A DNA stretch of 64,000 nucleotides from Camellia lanceoleosa. Lineage: Eukaryota > Streptophyta > Magnoliopsida > Ericales > Theaceae. The stretch is from NCBI GenBank assembly GCA_025200525.1, contig CM045768.1:52813177-52877176 (forward strand). Reading direction: 5' to 3'. Under the pieces are notes generated by a model. It was not told the origin of the DNA and searched no databases. It saw only the letters and a program-made list of their open reading frames with translations. Position numbers and translations under genes: made by a program. How positions within the stretch are numbered: position 1 is the first letter of the stretch; each line of letters opens with the position of its first letter. Below, one piece after another: positions 46,701 to 57,981 of this stretch.

Positions 46701-47804
46701 AATTTTGATCCTAAGAAGGATCCTGCTAGGTTTAACCTTGTCGACCCAGTAGAACGGAATACCGCTGGCGTGCCGTCCGGTGGGTGGTTGGCGATCCGCT
46801 TCCAGGCGGATAATCCAGGTGAAAAAATTCAATAATATAACAACGGTGGTACTACATGCACCCATTAATATACATATTATTGTATCAACTATTGTTATGC
46901 CATTATTATTGATCCCACCTATTGTACAAATTACAAATATCCAAAACTTCTAAAAATATGCCACATTTAATATACTAATTAGTATATTAATTAGTACATA
47001 TAGCATTATTCATATAACAACATGCCATATAGTAACTGAGTGAGTATGCCATCTATTACATTTTAATGCTGGGTAAATTAAAATCAATAATGGGATATTG
47101 TTGAAATTTTAATTGAAGTCTCAACAAAATTAAAACTTATGAATTTGTTGCATTTTAGTCCTCAAGATACGTGCTTTATTTCATTTTTCTATAAAAGATA
47201 TACTTTGTTGCAGTTTGTTTTTTTTTTTTTTTTTTTTTTTTTTTGTGTGTGGAAAATATCACCATGCTATTCTTGATTTTAAATGGCGTTGCTGGCATAA
47301 AAAACTAAGTATAATACAAAATTAAAAATAAAAAAATAAAAAATTTAACAAATGGCATAATTCAATATCATTAATGGGCCCTCTGCTAGTGGGCTAGTTC
47401 ATACGGAGTTTTACTCTGACTTTAAATGGACCTCCCGCTAGTGGACGGTGGAATTGGCCTCTCAGGAATTAGTCGAGGTGTGCACAAGCTGATCCGAACA
47501 GCCTGAGTTATCAAAACAAAAAAAAAAGTTTATAGCATGTGATGTATCTCATTAGTGTTACAACTGATTGTTGGTATTCAACAAATTATTCACAACACAA
47601 GTTTTAATTTCCCATGATTGGATTGACAAAGATGGTTTATGATAGTAATATTATGATATGGTGATGAAAACAGGTGTATGGTTTATGCACTGTCATTTTG
47701 ACGTTCATTTGAGTTGGGGATTGAGGATGGCATGGATAGTGTTGGATGGTGATCTCCCAAACCAAAAGCTGCTTCCTCCGCCCTCCGATCTTCCTACATG
47801 TTGA
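43780..47804 (+). CDS. LAC17-like: Laccase (multicopper oxidase), LAC17-like, six exons
   Basis: A secreted laccase that oxidises phenolics (monolignols) in the cell wall with O2. Exons: 43780-43893, 44094-44245, 44906-45150, 45647-45775, 45847-46818 and 47674-47804. All introns are GT-AG and phases match, giving 580 residues, normal for plant laccases. Residues 1-26 are a signal peptide ending TVASA. Copper ligands lie in HWHG (88-91, split across exons 2 and 3), HSH (133-135), HPLHLHG (481-487) and HCHFDVH (543-549); the axial position is Leu554. HSH replaces the usual HAH; the metal-binding His are kept. The C-terminus DLPTC is laccase-like. Wording such as [13 protein letters not shown] and [13 protein letters not shown] is closest, from memory, to LAC17/LAC2. 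Exon 5 carries a miR397 site. Everything checks as functional. Confidence 0.95.
45281..45612. repeat. Imperfect duplication within laccase intron 3
   Basis: 45281-45349 and 45545-45612 share GAGA-AGAGAAATTTAAGTAC, AAAGATC, CCCATTTA-TGGC and TAAATC-ACTAACAT. The copies are 264 bases apart and do not touch the splice sites, although copy 2 ends about 35 bases before the exon 4 acceptor. Confidence 0.75.
45896..45916 (+). promoter_or_regulatory. miR397 target site in laccase exon 5
   Basis: GATCAACGCTGCACTCAATGA is complementary to plant miR397 at 20 of 21 positions; the only mismatch faces the miRNA 3' end. It encodes the end of Leu230 to Asp237 (INAALND), where miR397 is known to cut laccase transcripts. 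The miRNA sequence is recalled from established knowledge. Confidence 0.9.
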
Positions 47805-48579
47805 GCTTTGACTATGCCTGGGCTCCTCCAAGCTTCTATCTCTACTTTTCCCCTTGCTATAACTTATTATACTGTTTTTGTATTTGTTTTTTGTTTTTTC
47901 GTTTTTGTTGTGAAATGTCGCTAGAGAGTGTAGGCAAACAAATATTGACTTGGAAGTTTTTTTTTTTTTTTTTTTTTAAATTGGAGGATTTAGTTGATGA
48001 TAAGTTGTTTGTTTGTGGTTGCTGTTGTTGATTACTACTACATGTATAAGCAACAGTCGGAAGAATTGTGGGGGCGGTTTTGTAAAATTCTAAGTGATGG
48101 GAATGTGATGTGAATGCCTTTTTATAATAAATATATAAATAATTTGATATTGTCTTTTTACATTTTTTTATTTTATTTTGTATATATATAGGATATAATT
48201 AAATTAAGAAGAATTTGCAAATCAGTTGAAAGAAGAAAAAAAAATATGAAGTCATAGAAAAATTTATCACTTCAATTATTAAAATTGATAAGTATTACTG
48301 TTGATTTGAAATTTGCTTTGAAAACATACATTGAATTGTAATTTCTCCATAAATTAATACTAACAAATTATGCTGCCATAAAAATTAAACATAATTCACA
48401 TATATAACTGAGCTTATACTTTGTGTTGATGTTTGCGAAGAAGATCTAAAATAAAAATAATTGGTAATTAAAGTGGACACTTAATAATTTTGAATGTGGA
48501 GTTGCTGCTATGAGGCTATGGGGGCTTAGCTTATTTTGATGATTCAAATGGTTTATATTTTATAGTTTGAATAGATCAT
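47805..48579. other. Laccase 3' flank
   Basis: T-rich 3' untranslated and flanking DNA. AATAAATATATAAATAA near 48127 may serve for polyadenylation. 48572-48579 (TAGATCAT) is the left target duplication of the next element. Confidence 0.5.
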
Positions 48580-49840
48580 TAGAGCTGAGTGAAGAATTTG
48601 AAAAATTCGCAATCCGTCCAATCCAAGAGGTTTGATTTGATTTTTCTAATTCGTGATTTGGTTCTGGTTTGGAAAATTGAAAACTCGTCTCCACGGATCG
48701 GTTCTGGATTTAAATCCACGGTTCTAAATTGGAATCGAACTAGTATATAACTTAAGTCATATGTCTATCATACATCCTAATGCATACAATCATACCCTTT
48801 TATATATAAAACCAAATGGAAATTTATATAATTTCAGTTTTTTCTTCTCTTTTCTATGTTGCTAGAAATAATTTTTTTAATTATTTAGCATAATTTTGGC
48901 TCTGTTTGGTTGTGATTTTGAATCAGTTTTCTACCCATATTTTTCAGTATGATGTTTGGTTAAGCCTCTTAAATCAGTTTTCACGAGCTCTGCAGAGCTC
49001 ATGCTTCTTGACCGTTGTTGGTGCATTGATTGCAAATGTTGTCGCCACCCCACTTCCCATGGGTCTACCTAGGGTGGAAGTTCATGGGGACATCCACTTG
49101 GATGTCCTCCTGTACAATAATTTGTTGTTTTTTTTTTGTTTTTTTGTTTTTTTTACAATTGACTTATATAATAAAAAAATATTTTCTAAAAATTTTAAAT
49201 TTTTATGTGTTTTAAAATAATTTTGAATTGTATGTTTAGTTATGAGTTGTAAATTTTTGTATCACATATCAAATGTCACATCAACAATTCCCCACTCAAA
49301 TCAAACCTCTTTTCCAAAACTACTTTCAAAACTCTTTACCAAACAAATTTTCTACACTCAAATCATAATTCCACAACACACAAACTCAAAATATAATTCA
49401 TACTCTCAAATCACATTTACAAAACACAACCAAACGCAGGCTTTAGTTTTCTACTTCTTGTTGCCACGATAGTATTTATTTGATGGGAGTTTTATGCTTA
49501 TAACATGTTAAATAATATGTTTATTTATTAGATATTATGTTTGTTTAAGTTAATAGTAGAACAATATGTTTATGTTTCGGAAAATCATATGTAAATTAAT
49601 ATTGAACAATATTTGCTTATTACTAGTTTGTTTGGTGATTACTATATGATTTTTCTTGTAAACATATTATATGTGAAATTGTGATTCCAAACTAAACCGA
49701 ACCGTATTTAAATTGTTGGGTTTGGATTGATTAAGTGATTCAAATGGATTGATTTAGTCCCAATTTTTATAAAATTGTAGACAACAAATTGATCCTGATT
49801 TTATTCCAAATCGAACAAATCCAGATCGTACTTACCTCTA
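48580..49840. mobile_element. hAT-type non-autonomous element, host of a nested MITE
   Basis: Ends TAGAGCTGAGT and ACTTACCTCTA are inverted. The flanks TAGATCAT (48572-48579) and TAGACCAT (49841-49848) form an 8-bp target duplication with one mismatch. Without the nested element the length is about 714 bp, close to the 711-bp hAT MITE at 965-1675, and both have CCGAACCG/CGGTTC-like sub-terminal wording. No transposase is present. Confidence 0.7.
48898..49441. mobile_element. PIF/Harbinger-like MITE nested in the hAT element
   Basis: Left GGCTCTGTTTGGTTGTG, right CACAACCAAACGCAGGC, an inverted repeat with 14 of 17 matches, flanked by TTT on both sides. It is 544 bp with T-rich and A-rich halves. 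An open frame at 48906-49220 is not gene-like. Confidence 0.7.
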
Positions 49841-49951
49841 TAGACCATTCATGAAAAAAAAAAAAAGATTAATCAGAAATCTATAATCTCATAGGAAGAC
49901 CATATTTGTTTGTTAAAAAAAAAATAATCTACTAACATGATAATTTTTTAA

Positions 49952-51924
49952 TGGGTAAATTACACTTACCTCCCCTGAAATTTATCATAATTACAAGTAC
50001 CTCCCCTATGATTTTAACAATTACATTAACCTCCCTTACTTTACAAAATAATACCATGATTCTTCCTTCTGTTAGAAAGACTTTGCAAAAGTAAATATAA
50101 TGACATCATAAAAAATAAACACCTAAATGGCCAAAATACCCTCACATTATTTATAACTCAACTCACTTCTCTTGTAACCATTTCTCTCCAAATTTTCAAT
50201 AAACTTTATTTCTTTCCCACCAAGCTATCTCTTTGCCCACCATGCCTTTGTAGTTGATGACTAAATCCAAGTAAATGAATGACGCCGTGGTTGTAACAGT
50301 TATAGAATAACATTTAATTTCATGCATATCTGTTGTAATATTGCACAACATTTAGTAAAACACTAAATAAATAAATAATTCAACATATTTTAGTAAAAAA
50401 TCACCATGATTGATAATAAGTTCATGTAAAATATATCAGTAAAATTTCATTAAGATCACCATAAAAAATTCCAATAAATTTTTGTATATATTTTTATAAT
50501 ATTAAAATATATAATAAACCCTAAATAAATAATTCAACAAAATCTAGTCAAAATCCCTATATTCCAAATCTAGTAAATAATGATATTTGACAATCCAATA
50601 AATAACAATATTTGATTAAAAATATAGAAAGAAAAAAAAAAAACCCTCAAAATTCCCAAACCCTCAAAATTAATTAAAAATTACCAAAACAAACTCCCAA
50701 ATCGTCAAAATTTCTTCATTTGCAATTGAATATTTTTTTTTCCACAACTTTTAACCTTATCATACTCACACAACGCATACTTAAGAGATTTGAGGTTTGA
50801 GGTCACTGTTGCACCTTACGCACAGTAAGGACTGTTGTAGTTAAAAATGCTACAGCTTTGGTACGTAGCACATTTTGTTAGTTTTGATTGTCTACTAATT
50901 AAACGGCACAGTTAAGATGGTTCTTTATTCATTTTATTCGTTACTTGTAGTGAATAAAAAATAAATTATTATATTCTTATAATAAAAAAAAAATTGCAAA
51001 AGTCAAATGATAAAATTTTAAATCTCAACTCATGTAAATTCTCAAAAACAAAATAAAAAATGTGCTTTCAAATATTATTTTTTTTAAAGGTATTTAAAAT
51101 ACAATTTCTATTTTTTTAGTGAATCAAATATGAAAATAGACATTACGATAGAATGATCACTTTATTTTATTTTATTCGAGTGAATCAAACATAGTATAAG
51201 ATGGTTGTGAAACATTTATCAATATATTACACAATGTAAAAAATAAATTTAGAAAATTTAAAATCAAGTAATTAAATAATATTAGGGTTGGGTTTCTCTC
51301 AAATTAAAATATGAACTTGACCATTATCAACTTGTCATATTCAAACTTGTAGGTTGTATCCGTCAAATATATATATATATATATATATATTAGACAAACA
51401 CGATAAACTGAAAAGGTTACAATTATCAAATAAAACTTCACAAAAGAATGATTTTGATTATTGAAATGAAACTTGTGAAACAACTTTTGTACAATGATAA
51501 TTAATATATATATATATATATATATAATATTCATTTATTCTTTATAAATAGTGCACAAAATTCATAAACTGTGTGTAAATAAAACAATTTAAAAACCAAA
51601 AAATAATGATGAACAATTAAAGTTATGTCATTTAATTAATAGTCAATCAAAATTAATGAAATTGTGCATTCTATGTGTGGAAGAAAAACTAATTAAAAAA
51701 GATAAATATAAACGAATGGGCAGGTTAAGATATTGGTTTTTTCACAATGTGGTTGAAAGGTAATATTTTAACATGTAAGTTAACGTCGTTTGGAACCTTT
51801 TAACGAAAGGGGGAAATTTTGATATTATTTTGAAAAGTAAAGAAAGTTAGTGTAATTGTTGAAATTATAGAAGATATATCTGTAATTATGATAAATTTTA
51901 GAAGAAATAAGTGTAATTTACCCA
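49952..51924. mobile_element. 1.97-kb element with long (about 110-bp) terminal inverted repeats
   Basis: Left end TGGGTAAATTACACTTACCT, continuing CCCCTGAAATTTATCATAAT and AACAATTACATTAACCTCCC. The right end is the diverged complement, finishing AAGTGTAATTTACCCA. The arms pair over about 110 bases with roughly one change in six. The interior is AT-rich with AT microsatellites (51367-51390, 51505-51526) and no transposase. A target duplication was not identified, so the superfamily (Mutator-like or other) is open. Confidence 0.7.
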
Positions 51925-52979
51925 AGAGCCAAATCCAATAATTTTCCACCCACTTTTAGGGCACTGAATAATTGGTTTCCAGAAGAAAACAATATTTTGA
52001 TCAAGCGTCAGTTGGTTTAGAGATGGATCGGAGCTTTGGCCTCACCTTCTCTTTCAGTAGGTTTGTTAATCATTGAATGTGTATACATAGCAACTCTTAC
52101 ACCCATTATCAATTGACATTTTTTAAAATTATCTTTTAAATCATCAATATAAAAATCATGAATCCGTTTGATTTTATTTTTATAATCAGTTTTTTATTTT
52201 TGTTCTTTACAAAAATTGAAAAACTAGTTTCAAAAAAAAAAATCGTAATTTTTATCTTGAAAAAAACAAAATTTTAATGTAATTATTATTTATGAAACAA
52301 ATCATAATAAACCATCTCCAATGGTTCATCAAATTCATCATTAAATTTAAATTTTATAAAAAAAAATTACTTTTTACTCTTTCAACGGTTCATCAAATTC
52401 ATCATCAAATTCAAAATTTTATTTTTCTTTCATTAACTGAGGACTAGTGTGTCTTTTTATGAAATTACTGTTCATTGTCATTGAATTTTCACCACTAAAT
52501 ATCTCCTGAATGACTATCTCAAGATAAAAATTTATGAAAAAAATATATTGACCGGTCAACTGATAATTTGATGAAACTATAAAATCTTCCATCAAAATAC
52601 TTGATATCAAAAGAAATTTTTATTCAAATTTAATAAAAAAAATTAGTATCCCGTTAAAATGTCCTTAGTGATGATGAAAGCTTGTGGATAATTGTTCGGT
52701 GGGCCACTACTGGCCACGGGATCCACCCTGAATAATGTATGTGTCAGGCGTGCACATGTGATAATTTCCAGACCACATGCTGCACCAAACGAACAATAGA
52801 ATACCGGTCAAATGTTTATTTTTATAATTTATAATTTAATTTGATATCTTAAAAAAATTATTAAATATTTTATAAAATAATTATATGGGTATGAAATTAC
52901 ATCACATGAGATCTATATTTATGTGTAAAATATTTAATAATTTATTTAGAAATTTTAATTTTTTTTAATTTGATATTTA
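51925..52979. other. AT-rich intergenic DNA
   Basis: GGTTCATCAAATTCATCA occurs twice (52325 and 52388) in otherwise unremarkable DNA. No gene. Confidence 0.45.
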
Positions 52980-53208
52980 GGCCTCGTTTGGCAAGTGACT
53001 GTTTTAACTTAAAAGTCAAAAAGTTACTAAAAAAATCAAAAAGCTAACAACTTATACCAAAAAGTCCAAAAAAAAAATTTCTCTCTATTTTTTGCACATT
53101 TTTTCGTAAAAAGTCAAAAAGTCATTACAAACATACTAATTTTTTTTACCTCATATTTTAACTAAAAAATTAAAAAATTACTAAAATAGCCTGTTTCCAA
53201 ACGAGACC
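52980..53208. mobile_element. Tourist-like (PIF/Harbinger) MITE, 229 bp
   Basis: Ends GGCCTCGTTTGG and CCAAACGAGACC (11 of 12 complementary) with a perfect TTA duplication at 52977-52979 and 53209-53211. The interior is rich in AAAAGTCAAAAAGT. This is one of the cleanest MITEs in the window. Confidence 0.85.
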
Positions 53209-53272
53209 TTAGTAAAATTATACAAATAAATTTTTTATCATGAACTTTAAATCAAAACACACACATTATTAT

Positions 53273-53397
53273 GGGTCTTTTGGAAAGCTAGTTAAAAGTT
53301 TTAACCCATTTTTTATCACATCACCTCTCATATATTTTACTAAAAATAAAACAAAAAATCAAAAAATCAAATTTTAACCAACTTTCCAAATCACTCC
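53273..53397. mobile_element. 125-bp TIR MITE
   Basis: Left GGGTCTTTTGGAAAGCTAGT then TAAAA, right TTTTAACCAACTTTCC then AAATCACTCC, inverted. TAT flanks both sides. It shares its sub-terminal wording (TTTGGGAAGTTGGTAAAA type) with the elements at 56241-56672. Confidence 0.6.
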
Positions 53398-54332
53398 TAT
53401 AACTTGTAAGTACTAAAAATACATGAGGCTATACCATTGCATTTTCAGTTCAAAATTTTTTGTTTTAAAACATGGTTTAGGGGTCTCGCCATCATATGCT
53501 CTTGTGATCACATTTCCAAGCTGATAACTCTGTTTTGTAAAGGCAGGCACATGTAGTACATTTCCGATGCAGATCCATTTCCTAATCTGGTCTCAACAAT
53601 AATTTTGTACTACTTGTTAAATATGAAGCCAATCCTCTCTCTCTTCATCTTCATCACATATAAAATTTCTAAGGAAAAGTTTCATTTATTTATTATTAAT
53701 CTACTACTCTACCCATAACTTATAGGTTTCCCAAGCCACTTTAAAATTTTAATAAAAAGTGAAGGGAGTCGGAGCTAACTATAATAGACATATTTGGCAT
53801 AACTCTTTATAAGTTAAGCTAAGCTGAGTTTTAAAAATGATAATTAAAAAGAAGAAATTAAAAAAATATTTTTTTTACTAATTTTTAAAGTTATTTATGC
53901 TTACAATTTATTAAATAGACTTCTAAAACTATCTGACAGACTCTTAAAAAAATGTTATAAACAACCCATATAAACTGTGACTTCTATATGCAAGTAGAAC
54001 ATGGTGTTCCCATTGTTTGTTGGCCCACAATTGACCAATATGAACTTGGGCTAGAGTTAGGGTTAGCTTCACTTAAACTTAGACCATTAATTGCCTAAAT
54101 TATTTATTTATTTATTTTATCACAATATGCAACAATTGCAGCCCATATTTCTATTCATCATTGAACTTAAAATTGAATCTAGACAAAAGTATAAAGAAAA
54201 TCAAGAAAATTTTGTTACAGTCTCTTCTTAATCGGATGACAGAACACTTACAAACCCAAGATCCATCACGCACAAAGAAGAATGCCAAAAAAAAAAAAAA
54301 AAAATTTTTTTAAAAAATATCGAATTAATCTT
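53398..54332. other. Intergenic DNA, 3' flank of the DVL gene
   Basis: No gene recognised. Poly-A at 54286-54302 in + orientation lies just downstream of the DVL stop codon (on its own strand a T run). Confidence 0.45.
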
Positions 54333-54704
54333 TCAGGAATCACCATTCTTCTTGTTCCAGAAGACAAGCATCTTCACACAACGCTTCATGATGTAAAATT
54401 TCGCCCTCTGTTCTTTGGCCATTCCACTGCACTTTTTGGCAAAATCAGAGCACTTGTGCGAGGAACTCCTTGATAGAGAAGAAGAAGATGAAGAAGAAGA
54501 AGAGGTTTTGATTGGGTTCGGCGAAGAACTACTTGATGAGAGAGGAGGAGACTTGAAAGAAGAGCTCTTCAGTGAAAAGCTCCTCAGAAATGGAGACTTG
54601 GAGGCAGAGGTCTTCTGAGAAATGCTCCTTTTGAGAGAATAGTTGTTACTTGTTGATTCATCCTTCGGATGTTTCCACTTGTCACCTTCTGTGTAGACCT
54701 CCAT
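54333..54704 (-). CDS. RTFL: DVL/ROTUNDIFOLIA4-like small polypeptide
   Basis: A single-exon 123-residue protein of the DVL/RTFL family (plant small polypeptides that restrict cell proliferation and shape organs; thought to act at the plasma membrane). The conserved C-terminal RTF domain spans about residues 78-118: SRSSSHKCSDFAKKCSG, then KEQRAKFYIMKRC and KMLVFWNKK, with Cys109 and Trp116 at expected places. The N-terminal 77 residues are Ser/Lys-rich with repeated S-F/L-K-S-P units and a serine run, longer than in many members. The ATG at 54704 is the first in frame, after a GA-rich leader (54750-54772). It stands alone on the - strand. A TTA-flanked MITE sits 165 bases upstream. Confidence 0.92.
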   Translation of the reverse strand: MEVYTEGDKWKHPKDESTSNNYSLKRSISQKTSASKSPFLRSFSLKSSSFKSPPLSSSSSSPNPIKTSSSSSSSSSLSRSSSHKCSDFAKKCSGMAKEQRAKFYIMKRCVKMLVFWNKKNGDS

Positions 54705-54868
54705 GGTTACTGGTGGCAGAGTTTTCTGATTCTCAGGTTGATTGATGTGTGAGAGAGAGAGAGAGAGGTGTGATTGATGAGGGTAGGCTGATCAGATGTT
54801 GTGAAGTAGATGTAGCAATTGAGAAAAAAGGGTAATTGCATTTTATTGGGACAAGGAAAGAATAATTA

Positions 54869-54995
54869 TGTCTCGTTTGAGAAAATAATTTTTAAATTTT
54901 TTATAAAAAAAAGTACAAAAAAATAAAAAAAATGATGTGATAATTTATATATTTTTTTTTACTTTTTCACTAAAATGATTACTCCCAAACGAGGG
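54869..54995. mobile_element. MITE in the DVL promoter
   Basis: TGTCTCGTTTGAG at the left and CCCAAACGAGGGC at the right, with TTA at 54866-54868 and 54996-54998. It is 127 bp of the same CTCGTTTG-ended type as 52980-53208. It lies 165 bases upstream of the DVL start codon. Confidence 0.75.
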
Positions 54996-54998
54996 CTT

Positions 54999-55274
54999 AG
55001 TAATATTATAAAGTTAGAATTTTATTTAAACAACAATACTACAAATCTAGAATTATTTATCAAGAATTAATACAGAAACAATAATTAATCATTTTACTCG
55101 TGAACTCACATTTTATTAATTTAATTTTCATCATACATATTTATTTTAGATAAAATCTAAATTCTTAATTCTGAGATCTCAGACTTTTTCTTTGTTAAAA
55201 ATGTTAATGTGGTGTCCAAATTTAATCATACACGAACCCACAACATACCTTTTTAATATCAATCACTTATTATA
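54999..55274. other. AT-rich intergenic DNA
   Basis: Nothing recognised between the promoter MITE and the foldback element. Confidence 0.45.
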
Positions 55275-55510
55275 AACACCCCTTCGAGGTTTGGTGAAAA
55301 TACAGATTCCCCCTGAGGTTTGAGAAATTACATCCCGCCCCCTGAGGTTTACATTTTCATAACAAATTGCCCCCTAGGGTTTTTATTTTCATACAGATTC
55401 CCCCCTAATTTTTCCTAATTTATTATGAAAATTTGACCCTCAGGGGGGAATTTGTAATTTCTCAAACCTTAGGGGGGAATCTGTATTTTTACTAAACCTC
55501 GAGGGGTGTT
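55275..55510. repeat. Foldback element with about 110-bp arms
   Basis: Starts AACACCCCTTCGAGGTTTGG and ends AAACCTCGAGGGGTGTT. The arms share ATACAGATTCCCCC-TGAGG and TTTGAGAAATTACA as complements, leaving almost no loop. An internal CCCCCTGAGGTTT unit is repeated within each arm. The transcript would form one long hairpin. A further AGTAATTTACCC follows the right end. Confidence 0.85.
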
Positions 55511-56240
55511 AGTAATTTACCCTAATTCTTACAAAACTCTGGTAAATTTTTTCCAGGGTCTTAATTTATCAAATAACTATTTCACTATATAAAATCTTTT
55601 TTGGTAAAATTTTGCAATATGAGAAAGACTTGCACTTGTATCATACACAGAAGAGACCTGTATCTCATGAAAATAATTTGTTTTGAGAAATTACAATTCA
55701 ACTTATTTGACCAAAAATATTTACAAGATGCAACTCTTTTATATTTAAAAATACACTGCAAGAGTTATATCCCAGAAGATTCTTACTTTTTGATAATTTT
55801 TTCTTCCACCTAATTTCTCCATTTTTTTTCCTACTTATTTGCAATAAGAGAAATTGTATTTCAATTAGACAGTGGGCAAATAATCTAAAAGTGTGGTTCA
55901 AATTTTTATATGTATGGTATAAGTCTTTTCTTGCGTGAAAAGGAAAAAAAAAAAAAATCATCTATAATAATATTATTTTAAAATTATATCACTTATTTGT
56001 AATATTTTATTTTTGAATATGCCTATTAACAAATGAGAAGACTGCATGTGGGTGTTCAGGACTGTAGTAATTGAAGTGTTGGGAGCACATGTTAATGCCG
56101 GCTAAGCCACTGTGTGCTCGCATCTTGCATATCCTTTCTCACTGTTGTTGAGGACTGTTGACATTGGTTCCTTCCTTCTATTGATATATAAGTCCACATA
56201 GAAAAAACAAATTAATTACCTAATCAAATACAAAATATAT
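55511..56240. other. AT-rich intergenic DNA
   Basis: Short open frames occur on both strands (about 55600-55960), but none has a recognisable domain or coding-like composition. No element is identified. Confidence 0.4.
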
Positions 56241-56672
56241 AAGTTATTTTGGGAAGTAGGTTAAAAATTATTTTTTAATTTTATTTGACTTTAGCTTTTT
56301 TTTACTTTTTTTAAAAAAAATGTGTAAAAAAAATAAAGAGGTGATGTGAGCTAAAGTGGTATTTTGGGAAGATGGTAAAAATCAGCTTTTTTGCTTTTAA
56401 TTAAGATTTTTTAGAGTGATTTGGGAAGTTGGTAAAAAGTTACTTTTTTTATTAAATTAATATTTATTTATAGTGTCACATCACATCAAAATGACTAAAA
56501 TACCCTCACCCAAACTAAAAAAAATTATATTTTACTCAAACCAATTTTGAGGGTATTTTCGTAATTTTGAAACCAACCTTGACCACTTCCCAAATGACCA
56601 AAAAAAAAGCAAGCTGCGTTTTTTTCCAAACGCCAAAAATCTGATTTTTTCATTCTTCCCAAAAGAGCCCAA
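56241..56672. mobile_element. Nested pair of TTTGGGAAG-type MITEs
   Basis: The outer ends are TTATTTTGGGAAGTAGG and TTCTTCCCAAAAGAGCCC. Inside, GTGATTTGGGAAGTTGGTAA (56413) faces GACCACTTCCCAAATGACC (about 56580-56600), which suggests a second copy inserted in the first. A third TTTTGGGAAGATGGTAAAAA lies at 56362. Target duplications are not clear. Confidence 0.5.
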
Positions 56673-57380
56673 AACATGTTAATAGTCAAAAAGTGACTTT
56701 TAATCTAATACCCAAAAAGGTTGAATATCGATGAGTATTTTTTAAAGTGTGTATTACTAGTAAATTCGGTAAAATCTTATCTTATGTATTAGATTTTGTG
56801 ATCGACTTATATATTATGTAATAAAATTATTTATATAATGTTAGGATGTAAAAAAAAACTATGACAAATTTATTTGTCATTTGATGTAATATTTAGCATA
56901 CATTAATATCAATATAGTAATGACATATCATATAATAAGTAGTGATAGATTTGTTAATTATCAATTACATGGAGGATTTTGATGGTGGCAAGTAATAATT
57001 TCAAGTACTTTCTAACTTTGTTGCTCCAAAAGAGCCATTTCAATCAGAGAGGATCCAATGATCATTAATCACAACTACTTTGTGACTAGTATCGATTTCA
57101 GACAGATTCCATTATTCAAGGCTTAATTTTTTATTTTTTTTTCAGTGTGTTTCTTTCGGTATCTAGTATATAAATTTTACCTTAACTTGAATTTGTGGGA
57201 AAAAAAATTATTTTTATTATTATTATTATTTATTTTTGGCATGATTGACAGTGAACTACAAGAATTTGGATCAAGAATTTCAATGCAGATTTGTAAAGAA
57301 GAAACTTCCATTTTATTCCTTTTTTCCTTTCCATCAACAAGTATATTCTTAAATTCTTAATTCAAATACATATTATTTTT
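56673..57380. other. AT-rich DNA before Copia-2
   Basis: No gene. The T run directly before 57381 hides any target duplication. Confidence 0.45.
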
Positions 57381-57900
57381 TGTTAGAAGGTATTTTAATA
57401 TTATAATGTGTTATAAGTTTGATTTTTTTTTCTTTCTCTCTAAGTTTTCTTTTCTTTCTCTCCAAGTCTTTACCTAAGTCAAGTCTTTTTCTTTGCCTCC
57501 AAGTCTCCTCCAAGGAACTTTCTCACCAAGTTTCCTCTCCTATACTTATTCTCCAAGCAACTTCTAAGAATCCTCCAAGAAGCTTGTCCACCAAACTTTC
57601 ATCTCTTATAAATTGGGCTAATCTCTTATCTTGGAAGATAAGAAGAAATTTTTGTTGTTTTATTATGTTTGTGTGAGATTATCAGACAAAGAAATAAAGA
57701 GTGTATGTGATGAAACTTTGGGCTCAACCAATTATGCAATATTGGTGAACCATATGACTTTGTCGGGCTGTTGTATCCTGGGGGGGACAAGTCAAGATTT
57801 TTTCTGCTGCACTGGTGTGAGGCTTTGTCTAACCGTAGAGGGCTTGAATCTCCTTCAAGAGAACAAATTTCCCACGTCTTAACCCTTTCAATAGTTATTA
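57381..57900 (+). repeat. Copia-2 5' LTR (3' boundary approximate)
   Basis: TGTTAGAAGGTATTTTAATA is matched by TGTTAAAAGGTATTTTAATA at 62544. The match can be followed only to GTGAGATTATCAG (57686), because the 3' copy is truncated there. A run of TCTCCAAGTC/CCTCCAAG units fills 57430-57590. The true end is probably before 57981, where gag begins; no clear primer site is visible. Confidence 0.7.
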
Positions 57901-57981
57901 TAATTTTTATTATTTGTATTTTCTAGTGTTTTATTTGTAATTATCACCAATAATTTTAAGGAGATTCAAACAGTAAAATTC

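Noticed and set aside
45974..46865. Minus-strand frames of 125 and 144 codons opposite laccase exon 5
   Set aside because: Antisense shadows of a clear coding exon.
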